Positions 19,249-26,765 of a DNA stretch of 41,109 nucleotides are shown here, piece after piece; the first letter of the stretch is position 1, and every line of letters starts with the position of its first letter. The position numbers and the translations under genes are program-made. Source of the stretch: an uncultured Planctomycetaceae bacterium (GTDB taxonomy: Bacteria; Planctomycetota; Planctomycetia; Pirellulales; UBA1268); assembly GCA_903951635.1 (NCBI GenBank), contig CAJBCV010000071.1:1-41109 (forward strand). Reading direction: 5' to 3'. The notes beneath the pieces are model-generated. The model did no database searches and had not been told where the DNA came from. It worked only from the letters and a program-made list of their open reading frames with translations.

Positions 19249-19342
19249 CCGCCGCCGGATGCGGCGGTCGAAAGGCCCAGGAAACCCTTGGCGTTTCCTG
19301 CGGCCGACCAAGCGGACGAAGGCCAGGGATGGCTTCGTCCGC
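19249..19342. repeat. 94-bp triple-hairpin repeat, copy 1
   Basis: This is the first of two identical 94-bp direct repeats with a 124-bp period. It folds into three successive hairpins: CCGCCGC/GCGGCGG (19249-19267, 5-nt loop), CAGGAAAC/GTTTCCTG (19278-19300, 7-nt loop, extended by GGCC/GGCC across a one-base bulge), and GCGGACGAAG/CTTCGTCCGC (19312-19342). It starts 2 nt after the stop of the aldo/keto reductase. A 30-nt unrelated spacer separates it from copy 2. It resembles REP/BIME-type palindromic elements; terminator or transcript-stabilising activity is an inference. Confidence 0.85.
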
Positions 19343-19372
19343 CGGCAGCCACCAGAACGCGGATCAAACACA

Positions 19373-19466
19373 CCGCCGCCGGATGCGGCGGTCGAAAGGC
19401 CCAGGAAACCCTTGGCGTTTCCTGCGGCCGACCAAGCGGACGAAGGCCAGGGATGGCTTCGTCCGC
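19373..19466. repeat. 94-bp triple-hairpin repeat, copy 2
   Basis: This is the second copy, identical base for base to copy 1 and in the same orientation. It ends 5 nt before the stop codon of the convergent hypothetical gene (stop at 19472-19474). The two copies therefore fill the whole space between two convergent genes and could serve both transcripts. Perfect identity means either a recent duplication or a mobile or gene-converted repeat family. Confidence 0.85.
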
Positions 19467-19471
19467 GCTCT

Positions 19472-19957
19472 TTACAGATTCATCCCGAGGAATCCGCCAG
19501 CAGCGTCGCTGTCGGCCTGTTCGCGGGCCAGTCGGTCGAGCGTCCGCCCCAAATCGCCGGCGGCGATGTAGCGGTCGAACTCCGCCTCGACCGCACGGCG
19601 GACGCTCAGGTCAAGCCAGGCGACGGCCGGCTGCGTCAGCCAATCGCACGTCTCCTTGGCGAGCTTCACCGTCAGATCGCTCCCTACCGTGCGGGTGTCG
19701 AGATCGTCGGTGAGCAGCGTCCCTTCGACATCGAAAGTCACCCATCCCCGCTCCGGAGCATTGGTGAACCGGAACGTGCAGGAGGCGTTGGTGAGATAAT
19801 AGGCATTGCGGACGCCATGCTTGGCGACCGCGGCCTGCATCCGCCCGAAAAGCGCGCGGAACCGGGGCGATGCCTCGGCCGGCACCTCGGCGCGGGCGAC
19901 GGCCCGCAGGGGCGTGCAGTCGAAACGGATCACAACCGGGGGAGGCGAGGTTTCCAT
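19472..19957 (-). CDS. Conserved-looking hypothetical protein, 161 residues
   Basis: I do not recognise the family. From the ATG at 19957 the protein is soluble, with no signal peptide or membrane segment. The first half looks alpha/beta (VVIRFDCTPLRAVARAEV, NAYYLTNASCTFRFTN, GWVTFDVEGTLLTDDLDTRT) and the second half helical (LTVKLAKETCDWLTQPAVAWLDLSV). Codon use matches the neighbours. Its start codon directly abuts that of the apbE gene on the other strand (CATATG), and no good ribosome binding site precedes the ATG, so a downstream start such as the GTG within PPPVVIRFD is possible. The strictly shared start region suggests co-regulation with the flavin transferase. Function unknown. Confidence 0.7.
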   Translation of the reverse strand: METSPPPVVIRFDCTPLRAVARAEVPAEASPRFRALFGRMQAAVAKHGVRNAYYLTNASCTFRFTNAPERGWVTFDVEGTLLTDDLDTRTVGSDLTVKLAKETCDWLTQPAVAWLDLSVRRAVEAEFDRYIAAGDLGRTLDRLAREQADSDAAGGFLGMNL

Positions 19958-20965
19958 ATGAAGCAAAATACCATGCCGTCTGCCGCCGCGCCGCTGGTCC
20001 GCATCTCCGGCGGCCGGCGGCTGATGGGAGTGCTCTGGACCGTGACGGTCCACGCCGTTTCCCCCGCGGCCGGCGAGCGGGGGGTGGCGGCGGCGCTCGA
20101 CGAGGTCGAGCGGCTCGACGCGATCCTCTCCGACTACCGGGCCGACTCGGAGCTCTCCCGCCTCTCCGCGGCGGCTCCCACCGACCGCCCCGCAACGGTG
20201 AGCGACGACCTGTGGACAGTCCTCAGCCGGGCCGTGGCCTTCCGCGATTCGAGCGACGGCGCCTTCGACCCGACCGTCGGGCCGCTGACGACGCTGTGGA
20301 GGCAGTCGCGTCGCTCAGGCGCCCTCCCGCTCCCGGCGAAGCTCGACGCCGCCCGGGCGGCCGTGGGCCCCTTGAGCCTGATCCTCGTCGACGAGCCCCG
20401 CGGCGTCAGCCTCACCCGCCCCGGGATGCGGCTCGATCTCGGCGGCATCGGCATGGGCTACGCGATCGACCGGGCCCTGGCGATCCTCACAGAACGGGGG
20501 ATCGACTCGGCGCTCGTCGATGCCTCCGGCGATGTCGGGGCCTCGGGAGCGCCACCGGGGGAGGAAGGGTGGCGGATCGCGATCGACCCGATCCCCGGCA
20601 CCCCAGCGGCCATGAGCGGGCAGATTCTCCTCGCCCATGCGGCGATCACCACCAGCGGCGATGCGCGGCAGTCGGTCTTGATCGGCGGCCAACGGTACAG
20701 CCACATCGTCGATCCGCGCACCGGCATCGGCATCGACGGGCCGGCGGCCGTGACGGTGATCGCCCCCGACGCCACCGCCGCCGACGCCCTGGCGACCGCG
20801 GCCAACGTTCTCGGCCCGGTCCGCGGCCGCACGTTCCTGGAAAACGAGGCAGGATGCGCCGGGCGGTTCGTTTCGGTCGACGGGGAAGGCGAGAGCAAGA
20901 TCCGCCAGGTGCAGACGAGTCGCTGGCCGGGTGCCGGGGTCCACGCGATCCCACCCCGGCCCTGA
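19958..20965 (+). CDS. apbE: FAD:protein FMN transferase (ApbE family)
   Basis: This 335-residue enzyme attaches FMN covalently to Thr or Ser of target flavoproteins, such as NqrB/NqrC and RnfG-type subunits. Conserved motifs are SDYRADSELSRL, GAFDPTVGPL, the flavin-site pattern RLDLGGIGMGYAIDRAL, DASGDVGASG, the metal-site motif HIVDPRTG (His249, Asp252) and ADALATAANVLG. Most ApbE proteins are lipoproteins or exported, but no signal peptide is visible with this start, so it may act in the cytoplasm or a signal could have been lost. The ATG at 19958 is favoured by the purine run GGAGGCGAGG 7 nt upstream; the ATG at 19973 is an alternative. No Nqr or Rnf genes are in the window, so the target is unknown. 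Confidence 0.92.
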   Translation: MKQNTMPSAAAPLVRISGGRRLMGVLWTVTVHAVSPAAGERGVAAALDEVERLDAILSDYRADSELSRLSAAAPTDRPATVSDDLWTVLSRAVAFRDSSDGAFDPTVGPLTTLWRQSRRSGALPLPAKLDAARAAVGPLSLILVDEPRGVSLTRPGMRLDLGGIGMGYAIDRALAILTERGIDSALVDASGDVGASGAPPGEEGWRIAIDPIPGTPAAMSGQILLAHAAITTSGDARQSVLIGGQRYSHIVDPRTGIGIDGPAAVTVIAPDATAADALATAANVLGPVRGRTFLENEAGCAGRFVSVDGEGESKIRQVQTSRWPGAGVHAIPPRP

Positions 20966-21230
20966 CACGGCTCTGTTCCTGCCCACCTTCTTGCCCAGCT
21001 TTCCGGGCCGGGCGACCTTGCCGGAAGGGGTGACGATTCCCCGAAGTTTGACGGTTACGGCGACGATAACACCTTTGCCGTCGCTGCGCCCAAGTGCACG
21101 CGAGTCGGACGCAGCGTCGGGGGGCACTGCGTCGGGATCGGTCCGTCGGCTTCGACGGGCGAACCCCTTGGGCGCAGCGGCAGCTCTTTCCTCACCGCGA
21201 TCTCAAAGCCCGTACGCCGGACCCCCCACC
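20966..21230 (+). promoter_or_regulatory. TolC-gene leader with a 98-nt branched inverted-repeat structure
   Basis: This 265-nt gap holds no gene. A perfect 13-bp inverted repeat, CGCTGCGCCCAAG (21082-21094) and CTTGGGCGCAGCG (21167-21179), encloses two further perfect hairpins: GACGCAG/CTGCGTC (21108-21133, 12-nt loop) and CCGTCG-GCTT-CGACGG (21143-21158). The predicted RNA is a three-way junction lying about 50 nt before the TolC start codon. TTGACG at 21048-21053 resembles a -35 box, but no clear -10 is at the right spacing. A leader RNA element or protein-binding site is inferred. Confidence 0.5.
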
Positions 21231-23573
21231 GTGCCAAACCTCCTGCTGCGACGAGCCTGGGCGGTCATGACGAGCCTCACGCTCGTGGCCAGCGGTTGCG
21301 CACCGCGGCAGCCGTTCTACTTCTTCGAGGACGGCGACCTCTCGCACTACGTTGGCGCCATCCAGAAGATCGAATATCCCGACACGGTCCACCAGCCCCT
21401 CGACGAGGCGGCCGGCACGATCGAGCCGCTCACGCTTTCCAACGCCAACTTCGATCAGGTGTGGGAAGTCTCGCTCGAAGACGCGATCCGGACAGCGCTC
21501 GAAAACGGCAAGGTGCTCAGGAGCCTCGGTGGCCGCTTCCAAAGCTTCGGTGGCCCGCGGCCCCAGGCCGGCGAGCCGGCGGTGTCGCTCCTCACCAACC
21601 CGGCCGCGTATCCCACCGTCTACGATCCGGCGATCAGCGAAACCGACCCCTTCCGCGGCGTCGAGAGCGCGCTTGCGTCGTTCGATGCCCAGCTCTCCAG
21701 CTCGCTCACCTGGGCCCGGCAAAATCGGCCCCAGAACGTCGGTGGGATCGGGACTCAGATCTTCCAGCAGAAACTCCTCGGCGACATCGGCACGTGGACG
21801 ACCGGCATCAGCAAGGTGTCGGCGACCGGCAGCACGTTCGGGATCCAGAATCAAACCGTCTACGACAACAACAACTCCCCGATCCGCCAAGACGGCGTGC
21901 CGTCGACATGGCTCACGAACTACGACTTCACCTTCAACCAGCCCCTCCTCCAGGGTGCGGGCCTGACCTACAACCGGATCGCCGGCCCCGATGCCTTCAA
22001 CAACATCAACGGCCGCCCCAACTTCCGCGGTGTGCTCATCGCCCGCGTTCTCGCCGACCAGTCGCTGGCCGATTTCGAGATCGGTGTCCGCAACATGGTC
22101 AGCGACACCGAGCAGGCCTACTGGGAGCTCTATTTCGCTTACCGCAATCTCGAGGCCCGCAAGGCCGGCCGCGACAGTGCGCTGGAGGCTTGGCGGAAGG
22201 TTCACGCCCTTTATGTCGAACAGTCGCGCGGTGGCGAGGCCGACAAGGAGGCCCAGGCGCGGGAACAGTATTTCTTCTTCCGCAGCGACGTCGAGAACGC
22301 GCTGACCGACGTCTACCGCAGCGAGAACCGGCTTCGCTACATGATGGGGCTCTCGGCCTCCGACGGCCGTCTCATTCGCCCCTCCGACGAGCCGACGACG
22401 GCCAGGATCACGTTCGATTGGCAGCAATCGCTCGTCGAGTCGCTCTCCCGGTCGGCGGAGCTCCGACGGCAAAAGTGGGTGATCAAGCAGAAGGAACTCG
22501 AGCTCCTCGCCTCGAAAAACCTCCTTCTCCCGCGGCTCGACATGAACGGCTACTACCGGTTCCTCGGCATGGGTCAGGAACTCCTCAATCAGAACTACGC
22601 CCCCTACAACGCCAACGGCACCGATCCTCTCAACGGCACCGACGCCTACTCGACGCTCTCCAGCGGGAGGTTTCAGGAATGGCAGGCAGGGGCGCAGTTT
22701 CTCATGCCGATCGGCTTCCGCCGCGAGCTCTCGACCGTCCGCAACTACCAGCTCCAGCTTGCCCGCGAACGCTCCCGGCTCCAGGACGAGGAGATGGAAG
22801 TCTCGCACGCGCTGGTCGAAGCGGTGCGGAACGTCGACACGAACTTCGCCCTCTCGCAAACCAATTTCAACCGCCGCGTGGCCTCCGAGCGTCAGGTCGA
22901 GGCGGTCCAGGCGGCCTATGATGCCGGCACCGTGACCCTCGACCAGCTCCTCGACGCCCAGCGCCGTCGGGCCGACGCCGAGAGCGCCTACTACCGCTCG
23001 GTCGTCGATTACAACCGCTCGATCGCCCAGCTCCATTTCCGCAAAGGCTCGCTTCTGGAATACAACGGCGTGTTCCTCGCCGAAGGCCCGTGGCCCGGCA
23101 AGGCCTACTTCGATTCCTACCGCCGTGCCCGGCAGCGGGACGCCAGCCTGTTTCTCGATTACGGCCACTCCCGCCCCGGCGTCTTCAGCCGCGGTCCGAT
23201 CACGCAGGACTTCGAAGGGATCGGCGCCGGCACCGACGCCCGTCAACTCCCTCCCCGTGATCCGGCCACGATGGAGGAGACGTCGACTCCCGCCCCGAAG
23301 CCAGCGGGCGACGGCAAGGCTCCGGCCGGCGGCAATCCGCTCGAGGAGATTCCGACGCCCTCCCCGCTGCCGAATCCGGCCGCGCCTGCCGGCCCCGCAG
23401 CCGCCGCGTTGCTTCCACCGGCCGTGCCGTCGGTGCTCATGCCCGTCTCGCAGACCACGACGGAATCGGCCAAGCCCTGGGGCAACGTCCTCACTGGCTG
23501 GAAAGCCCACAGCGCCCCTTCCGGACGCGTCATCAGCACTCCGGCCGACGCCGCGGCAACGCAGGGACGGTAG
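21231..23573 (+). CDS. TolC-family outer-membrane efflux lipoprotein
   Basis: This 780-residue protein starts with a lipoprotein signal: basic residues 7-8, a hydrophobic core, and lipobox VASGC with the acylated Cys at residue 23. The GTG at 21231 was chosen because it gives a complete signal peptide; the ATG at 21267 would remove the basic region, and upstream sequence has no coding look. Two long helical repeats typical of TolC follow, for example DFEIGVRNMVSDTEQAYWEL and the C-terminal pair VEAVQAAYDAGTVTLDQLLDAQRRRADAESAYY (here residues about 560-595). An Asn/Pro/Ala-rich tail after about residue 670 is low-complexity. TolC proteins form outer-membrane exit ducts for efflux pumps. No adaptor or pump gene is adjacent, so its partner is elsewhere, or could be the MacB-type ABC pair at 30.7-32.8 kb. 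Confidence 0.88.
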   Translation: MPNLLLRRAWAVMTSLTLVASGCAPRQPFYFFEDGDLSHYVGAIQKIEYPDTVHQPLDEAAGTIEPLTLSNANFDQVWEVSLEDAIRTALENGKVLRSLGGRFQSFGGPRPQAGEPAVSLLTNPAAYPTVYDPAISETDPFRGVESALASFDAQLSSSLTWARQNRPQNVGGIGTQIFQQKLLGDIGTWTTGISKVSATGSTFGIQNQTVYDNNNSPIRQDGVPSTWLTNYDFTFNQPLLQGAGLTYNRIAGPDAFNNINGRPNFRGVLIARVLADQSLADFEIGVRNMVSDTEQAYWELYFAYRNLEARKAGRDSALEAWRKVHALYVEQSRGGEADKEAQAREQYFFFRSDVENALTDVYRSENRLRYMMGLSASDGRLIRPSDEPTTARITFDWQQSLVESLSRSAELRRQKWVIKQKELELLASKNLLLPRLDMNGYYRFLGMGQELLNQNYAPYNANGTDPLNGTDAYSTLSSGRFQEWQAGAQFLMPIGFRRELSTVRNYQLQLARERSRLQDEEMEVSHALVEAVRNVDTNFALSQTNFNRRVASERQVEAVQAAYDAGTVTLDQLLDAQRRRADAESAYYRSVVDYNRSIAQLHFRKGSLLEYNGVFLAEGPWPGKAYFDSYRRARQRDASLFLDYGHSRPGVFSRGPITQDFEGIGAGTDARQLPPRDPATMEETSTPAPKPAGDGKAPAGGNPLEEIPTPSPLPNPAAPAGPAAAALLPPAVPSVLMPVSQTTTESAKPWGNVLTGWKAHSAPSGRVISTPADAAATQGR

Positions 23574-23600
23574 CCCTCCGCGGCTGGTCGCGGGGGATTG

Positions 23601-24770
23601 TCAGCGCCCCAGCGGCAATTCCGCCGCCGCGCGGGCCGCAGCCAGCGCCGCCGGATCCTCCCGGCCGATCCGGGCGAGATGATCCCGGGCCGGAGCCGAC
23701 GGGCAGGCGACGAGATACCCGGCGACGGCCCGACGGATGAGCGGGTCATCGGCGGCGGCATCCCACCAAGCCGCCACGGCATCGACCTCCTCCCAAGCCT
23801 CCATGCGCGCCAGATCGATGATCGCATCGGCCGCCACCGCCGGGCTATGGGCGAGCTTCGCCGTCGCCGCGGCGATCCGCGCGGAGGGGATCGTCTGGCT
23901 CAGATACTCGCCGGCGAAGCGGAGGGCCGCGAGGAGCTGGCGCTGATCGACCGGCCGATCGGGCCCGGCCCGATCGAGGAGCCAATCGAGCCCTTCGCTC
24001 CGGTCGGCCACGAGGATCCCAGCCATCAGCCCGTCAGCCCCGGCGCGGAAGTCACCGCCGCCGGCATCGAGCGCCGCGCGGAGGGGTGCCGACGAAAGGC
24101 CCGTCCTGCCCGCTGATCCGTCCGCCACGACGATCCCCAGCGCCAGGCCATAGAAGCCGCGGCGACGTTGTTCGGTGGCAGGATCGGCCACCCACTTCTC
24201 TAGCGGCCGCTTTGCCAGTGCCGCCGCCGCCTCGCAGACGGCAGGGAAGGGGGCGATGGCAAACTCCGCGAAGGCATCGTCGGCGATGGCCGGTTCGGGG
24301 TGTTCGAGTCTGGCCGCGAACCATGTCAGCCGCTCGCTGGCAGGCTGCGTGATCGCTGGCGCCGTGACGACATGCCCGAGGAGCGTTTCGTCGGCCGCCA
24401 TCGCCGTCCAGCGTGGGGGCGACTCGGCCGATCCGAACAGCACCGCCGTTCCCTCCACCGGCGCCAAAACCCGGGCGGTGACGAGCCCGGGGGGCTCGCC
24501 GGCGACGCGGCCGGGAGTGTCGGGGAGCACCTGGATCACCCGGAAGGTGCCGGCGAGGAGCCCGGAGGCGTCGGGCCGGGCCCTCTCCGCAGCCTCGGCG
24601 ATGCAGACGAAGCCGGCGGTGTCGCGGCGTCGGGCCAGCGAGTCTCCGACCGGCCCGCAGAACGGACAGGCCTCGGCCGCGATCGCCGGAAGGACGAAGA
24701 ACACCGCAGCAAGGAAAAGCCGCCGACCGATCCCGCGGCCCCTGTCCGACGGAGGATCGACGTCACGCAT
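23601..24770 (-). CDS. Secreted CPFC-motif protein (short paralog), unknown function
   Basis: This 389-residue protein has a signal peptide (residues 16-34, ending AEA) so that the mature protein would begin exactly with CPFC (residues 35-38). I know of no assigned function. It is a clear paralog of the protein at 29016-30620. Shared landmarks are CPFC, a DxxxxDAxxEFAxAP segment (ADDAFAEFAIAP here), RRRGFYGLALGIV, LLAALRFAGEYL, and a C-terminal stretch DLARMEAWEEVD...YLVACPSAPARDHLARI. The helical repeats resemble HEAT-like units. Unlike its paralog it has no C-terminal anchor. The ATG at 24770 was preferred to the TTG at 24785, which overlaps the upstream gene; the junction reads TGACATG, one base between stop and start. 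It is the last gene of the nine-gene cluster. Confidence 0.8.
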   Translation of the reverse strand: MRDVDPPSDRGRGIGRRLFLAAVFFVLPAIAAEACPFCGPVGDSLARRRDTAGFVCIAEAAERARPDASGLLAGTFRVIQVLPDTPGRVAGEPPGLVTARVLAPVEGTAVLFGSAESPPRWTAMAADETLLGHVVTAPAITQPASERLTWFAARLEHPEPAIADDAFAEFAIAPFPAVCEAAAALAKRPLEKWVADPATEQRRRGFYGLALGIVVADGSAGRTGLSSAPLRAALDAGGGDFRAGADGLMAGILVADRSEGLDWLLDRAGPDRPVDQRQLLAALRFAGEYLSQTIPSARIAAATAKLAHSPAVAADAIIDLARMEAWEEVDAVAAWWDAAADDPLIRRAVAGYLVACPSAPARDHLARIGREDPAALAAARAAAELPLGR

Positions 24771-24771
24771 G

Positions 24772-25446
24772 TCAGCCGTACGCAAGGGAGTCGGCTTCCT
24801 TCGACTTCTGCAATCGCTGCCGCCAGTAGGGGACGGCGCAGATGAACAGCCGGCCGGTCCCTTCGTAAACGCACGACAGCTTTTGGCCGGAGAGCCAATG
24901 GCTGAGATAGGAGCGGGCGGGGCGATGCATCCGCATCGTGATCCCGCTGGTCCGGGCCACCGCGAATCCCCCGTCGATCACGATCCGCTCGTCGTCGAGT
25001 TCGATCTCCTCGACAGGGCCGTCGACGCACAAGACCACCCTCCCCTCCCCGACCAGCGCCGTCTTGTACCAAAGCAAGCCCTCGCCGGCCCAGTAGGAGG
25101 TCCAGAGGCGCTCGCGGTGGATCGCGAGTTTCACCTCCCCTTCGGAGGCCCAGAAGCAACGGTGCTCGAGGATCCAGCGCTCACCCTGCCGGACGTCGAA
25201 GATGTGGTAGCCGCCGAACGTCGAATCGAGATAGAGCTCCCCCGTTCCCACGTAGCGGGGACGGATCACCGACTCGTCGGAGAACATCGACACCCACATC
25301 GCCCGGGGCGACGGCAGCGGAACGTCCATCTCGATGTCGCCGCTCATCCGATAGAGCGCGCCGCGCTCGGTACGGACGTCGTCGTCATCGAGGACGACCT
25401 TCAGCCAGCGGCAGCCCTCCGAGACCTCGATCTCGAACTCAACCAT
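24772..25446 (-). CDS. AIM24 family protein
   Basis: This 224-residue protein is related to the yeast mitochondrial AIM24 and bacterial TIGR00266-type proteins, which have a double beta-barrel resembling the TRAP fold. Family features are the all-beta pattern, SGDIEMDVPLPS, the central GEGLLWYKTALVGEGRVVLCVDG, and VIDGGFAVARTSGITMRM. There is no signal peptide, so it should be cytoplasmic. The ATG at 25446 overlaps the end of the UrtA-like gene by 8 nt, giving ATGGTTGA on the coding strand, a typical sign of coupled translation. The longer open frame upstream is inside that gene. AIM24 proteins have no agreed biochemical role; one is needed for mitochondrial inner-membrane organisation, which would suit an envelope-related cluster. 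Confidence 0.85.
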   Translation of the reverse strand: MVEFEIEVSEGCRWLKVVLDDDDVRTERGALYRMSGDIEMDVPLPSPRAMWVSMFSDESVIRPRYVGTGELYLDSTFGGYHIFDVRQGERWILEHRCFWASEGEVKLAIHRERLWTSYWAGEGLLWYKTALVGEGRVVLCVDGPVEEIELDDERIVIDGGFAVARTSGITMRMHRPARSYLSHWLSGQKLSCVYEGTGRLFICAVPYWRQRLQKSKEADSLAYG

Positions 25447-26764
25447 CGATCGACACCTCCGGGCCGCGCTGGAGGCCACCCTTCGTCCAGTCGCACTTCC
25501 AACCGGGAAAGGCGACCTGCGGATAGGGGTCGGGAGCGAGCGGACCATCCGACGACACAACGACGTCGCACAGCCGATCGGAACGCACCCGACCGAGTCG
25601 AAAGTGTTTCGTGGCGTGCTGGGTGGCGGGATCGATCGTCATCCGTCCCGCCGGACCATCCAACCCGATCCCGGCGGCAAACACCTGCCGCACCGCCTCG
25701 GTGGCAAACGACCCTGCCTGCTCGACCGCCGCCTTCCAGAGGTTGATCAGGCACCAAGCGGCTTCCATCGAATCGCCGAAGACGCGATCCTCGCCGAACT
25801 CGCGGCGGAAGTCGGCCATCCAGGCGACGTTCGCCGGCGTATCGACGGTCTGGAAATAGCTCGAGAGGACCAAGTGGCCGGCGACGTCGGCGGCCGGCAT
25901 GCTCCGCAGGTCGTCCTCCGAGACGCTCGTCGACACGAGGGGAACCTTCGCGGGATCGATCCCGGCCTCCGCAAACGCTGCATGAAGGGCGATGTTTCCG
26001 GCACCGTTGACCGTATTGAGAACGCAGTCGGCCCCGCTCTCGCGAATCCGGGCCACCACGAAGGTGAAGTCTTCGGTATCGAGGGGAACGTATTCTTCGC
26101 CGACGACTTCCACATCGGTGCCGGCGAGCCACTTCCGCACGACGAAGTTCGTCGTCCTCGGGTAGACGTAATCCGACCCGAGGAGGAAGAACTTCTTCCG
26201 CTCCCCCCCGGGCCCACTCCGCAGCCAGTCGAGGGCCGGAAGGACCTGCTGGTTGGGCACCTGCCCGCCGTAGATCACGTTGCGCGAGCTCTCGTTCCCC
26301 TCGTATTGCACCGGATAGAAAAGCAGGCTGTCGCGATCCTCGACGAGCGGGAGCACCGCCTTGCGGCTGGCGCTCGACCAGCAGCCAAACAGCGCCACAG
26401 CCCCTTCATCGAGGAGGGTGGCGGCGCGCTTGGGGAACAGATCGGTCCGCGACCGGGGATCGGGAGCGCGGGGATCGATCGAGTAGCCGAGGATCCCACC
26501 GGCAGCGTTGAAGCGTTCCACGGCGTCGAGTTCCACGTCGCGCAGCGACGTCGAGCCGATCGCCAGCGGGCCGGTCTGCGAATGGAGCAGCCCGATCCGC
26601 ACCTTCGGTGCTCGCGGTGGAATGCCGAGGGAACACCCGACAAACAGCGACGGCGCGAGCAGCCGCGCGGCGGCGAGGGTCGCGGCCGCGCCGGAACGGA
26701 GCGCTCCGCGGCGGGAGAGCCCAGCACCAGGGCGGGGGGAGAGGGTGTTGGGGGGGACCGGCAT
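25439..26764 (-). CDS. Orphan UrtA-like urea/amide ABC substrate-binding lipoprotein
   Basis: This 441-residue periplasmic binding protein belongs to the UrtA/AmiC group. The N-terminus combines twin arginines (residues 18-19, LSRRGALRSG) with a lipobox ending at Cys44 (SLFVGC), so it is probably Tat-exported and lipidated. UrtA-specific segments are VRIGLLHSQTGPLAIG, FGCWSSASRKAVLPLVE, LLFYPVQYEGNESS, PNQQVLPALDWL, GSDYVYPRTTN, DCVLNTVNGAGN and VPLVSTSVSEDDLR. Urea transport needs UrtBCDE, and none is present here. The ATG at 26764 follows the DUF4239 stop by one base (TGACATG). It may therefore sense or deliver an amide or other small ligand to a partner in this cluster. The family call is firm, the ligand inferred from similarity only. 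Confidence 0.88.
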   Translation of the reverse strand: MPVPPNTLSPRPGAGLSRRGALRSGAAATLAAARLLAPSLFVGCSLGIPPRAPKVRIGLLHSQTGPLAIGSTSLRDVELDAVERFNAAGGILGYSIDPRAPDPRSRTDLFPKRAATLLDEGAVALFGCWSSASRKAVLPLVEDRDSLLFYPVQYEGNESSRNVIYGGQVPNQQVLPALDWLRSGPGGERKKFFLLGSDYVYPRTTNFVVRKWLAGTDVEVVGEEYVPLDTEDFTFVVARIRESGADCVLNTVNGAGNIALHAAFAEAGIDPAKVPLVSTSVSEDDLRSMPAADVAGHLVLSSYFQTVDTPANVAWMADFRREFGEDRVFGDSMEAAWCLINLWKAAVEQAGSFATEAVRQVFAAGIGLDGPAGRMTIDPATQHATKHFRLGRVRSDRLCDVVVSSDGPLAPDPYPQVAFPGWKCDWTKGGLQRGPEVSIDG

Positions 26765-26765
26765 G

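Noticed and set aside
19249-19466. CRISPR array
   Set aside because: Only two copies, each 94 nt with three internal hairpins, and a single 30-nt spacer; no cas genes are present.
21048-21072. Promoter TTGACG with GATAAC or TAACAC
   Set aside because: The spacing is only 11-13 nt, too short for a sigma-70 promoter.
20931-21230. Coding extension of the TolC gene to an earlier start
   Set aside because: The extra 100 residues are low-complexity Pro/Ser/Arg, overlap the end of apbE, and would bury the lipoprotein signal inside the protein.
21192-23510. 772-codon open frame on the minus strand
   Set aside because: It is antisense to the TolC gene, which has a lipobox and TolC helical repeats; the minus frame has neither.
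24771-24785. TTG start five codons upstream for the CPFC paralog
   Set aside because: The ATG at 24770 gives a one-base junction with the upstream stop and the same signal peptide, so the TTG is unnecessary.
25439-26764. Functional urea ABC transporter
   Set aside because: Only the binding protein is present; urtB, urtC, urtD and urtE are absent from the window and the nearby ABC pair is of the FtsX/LolD type, which does not import urea.
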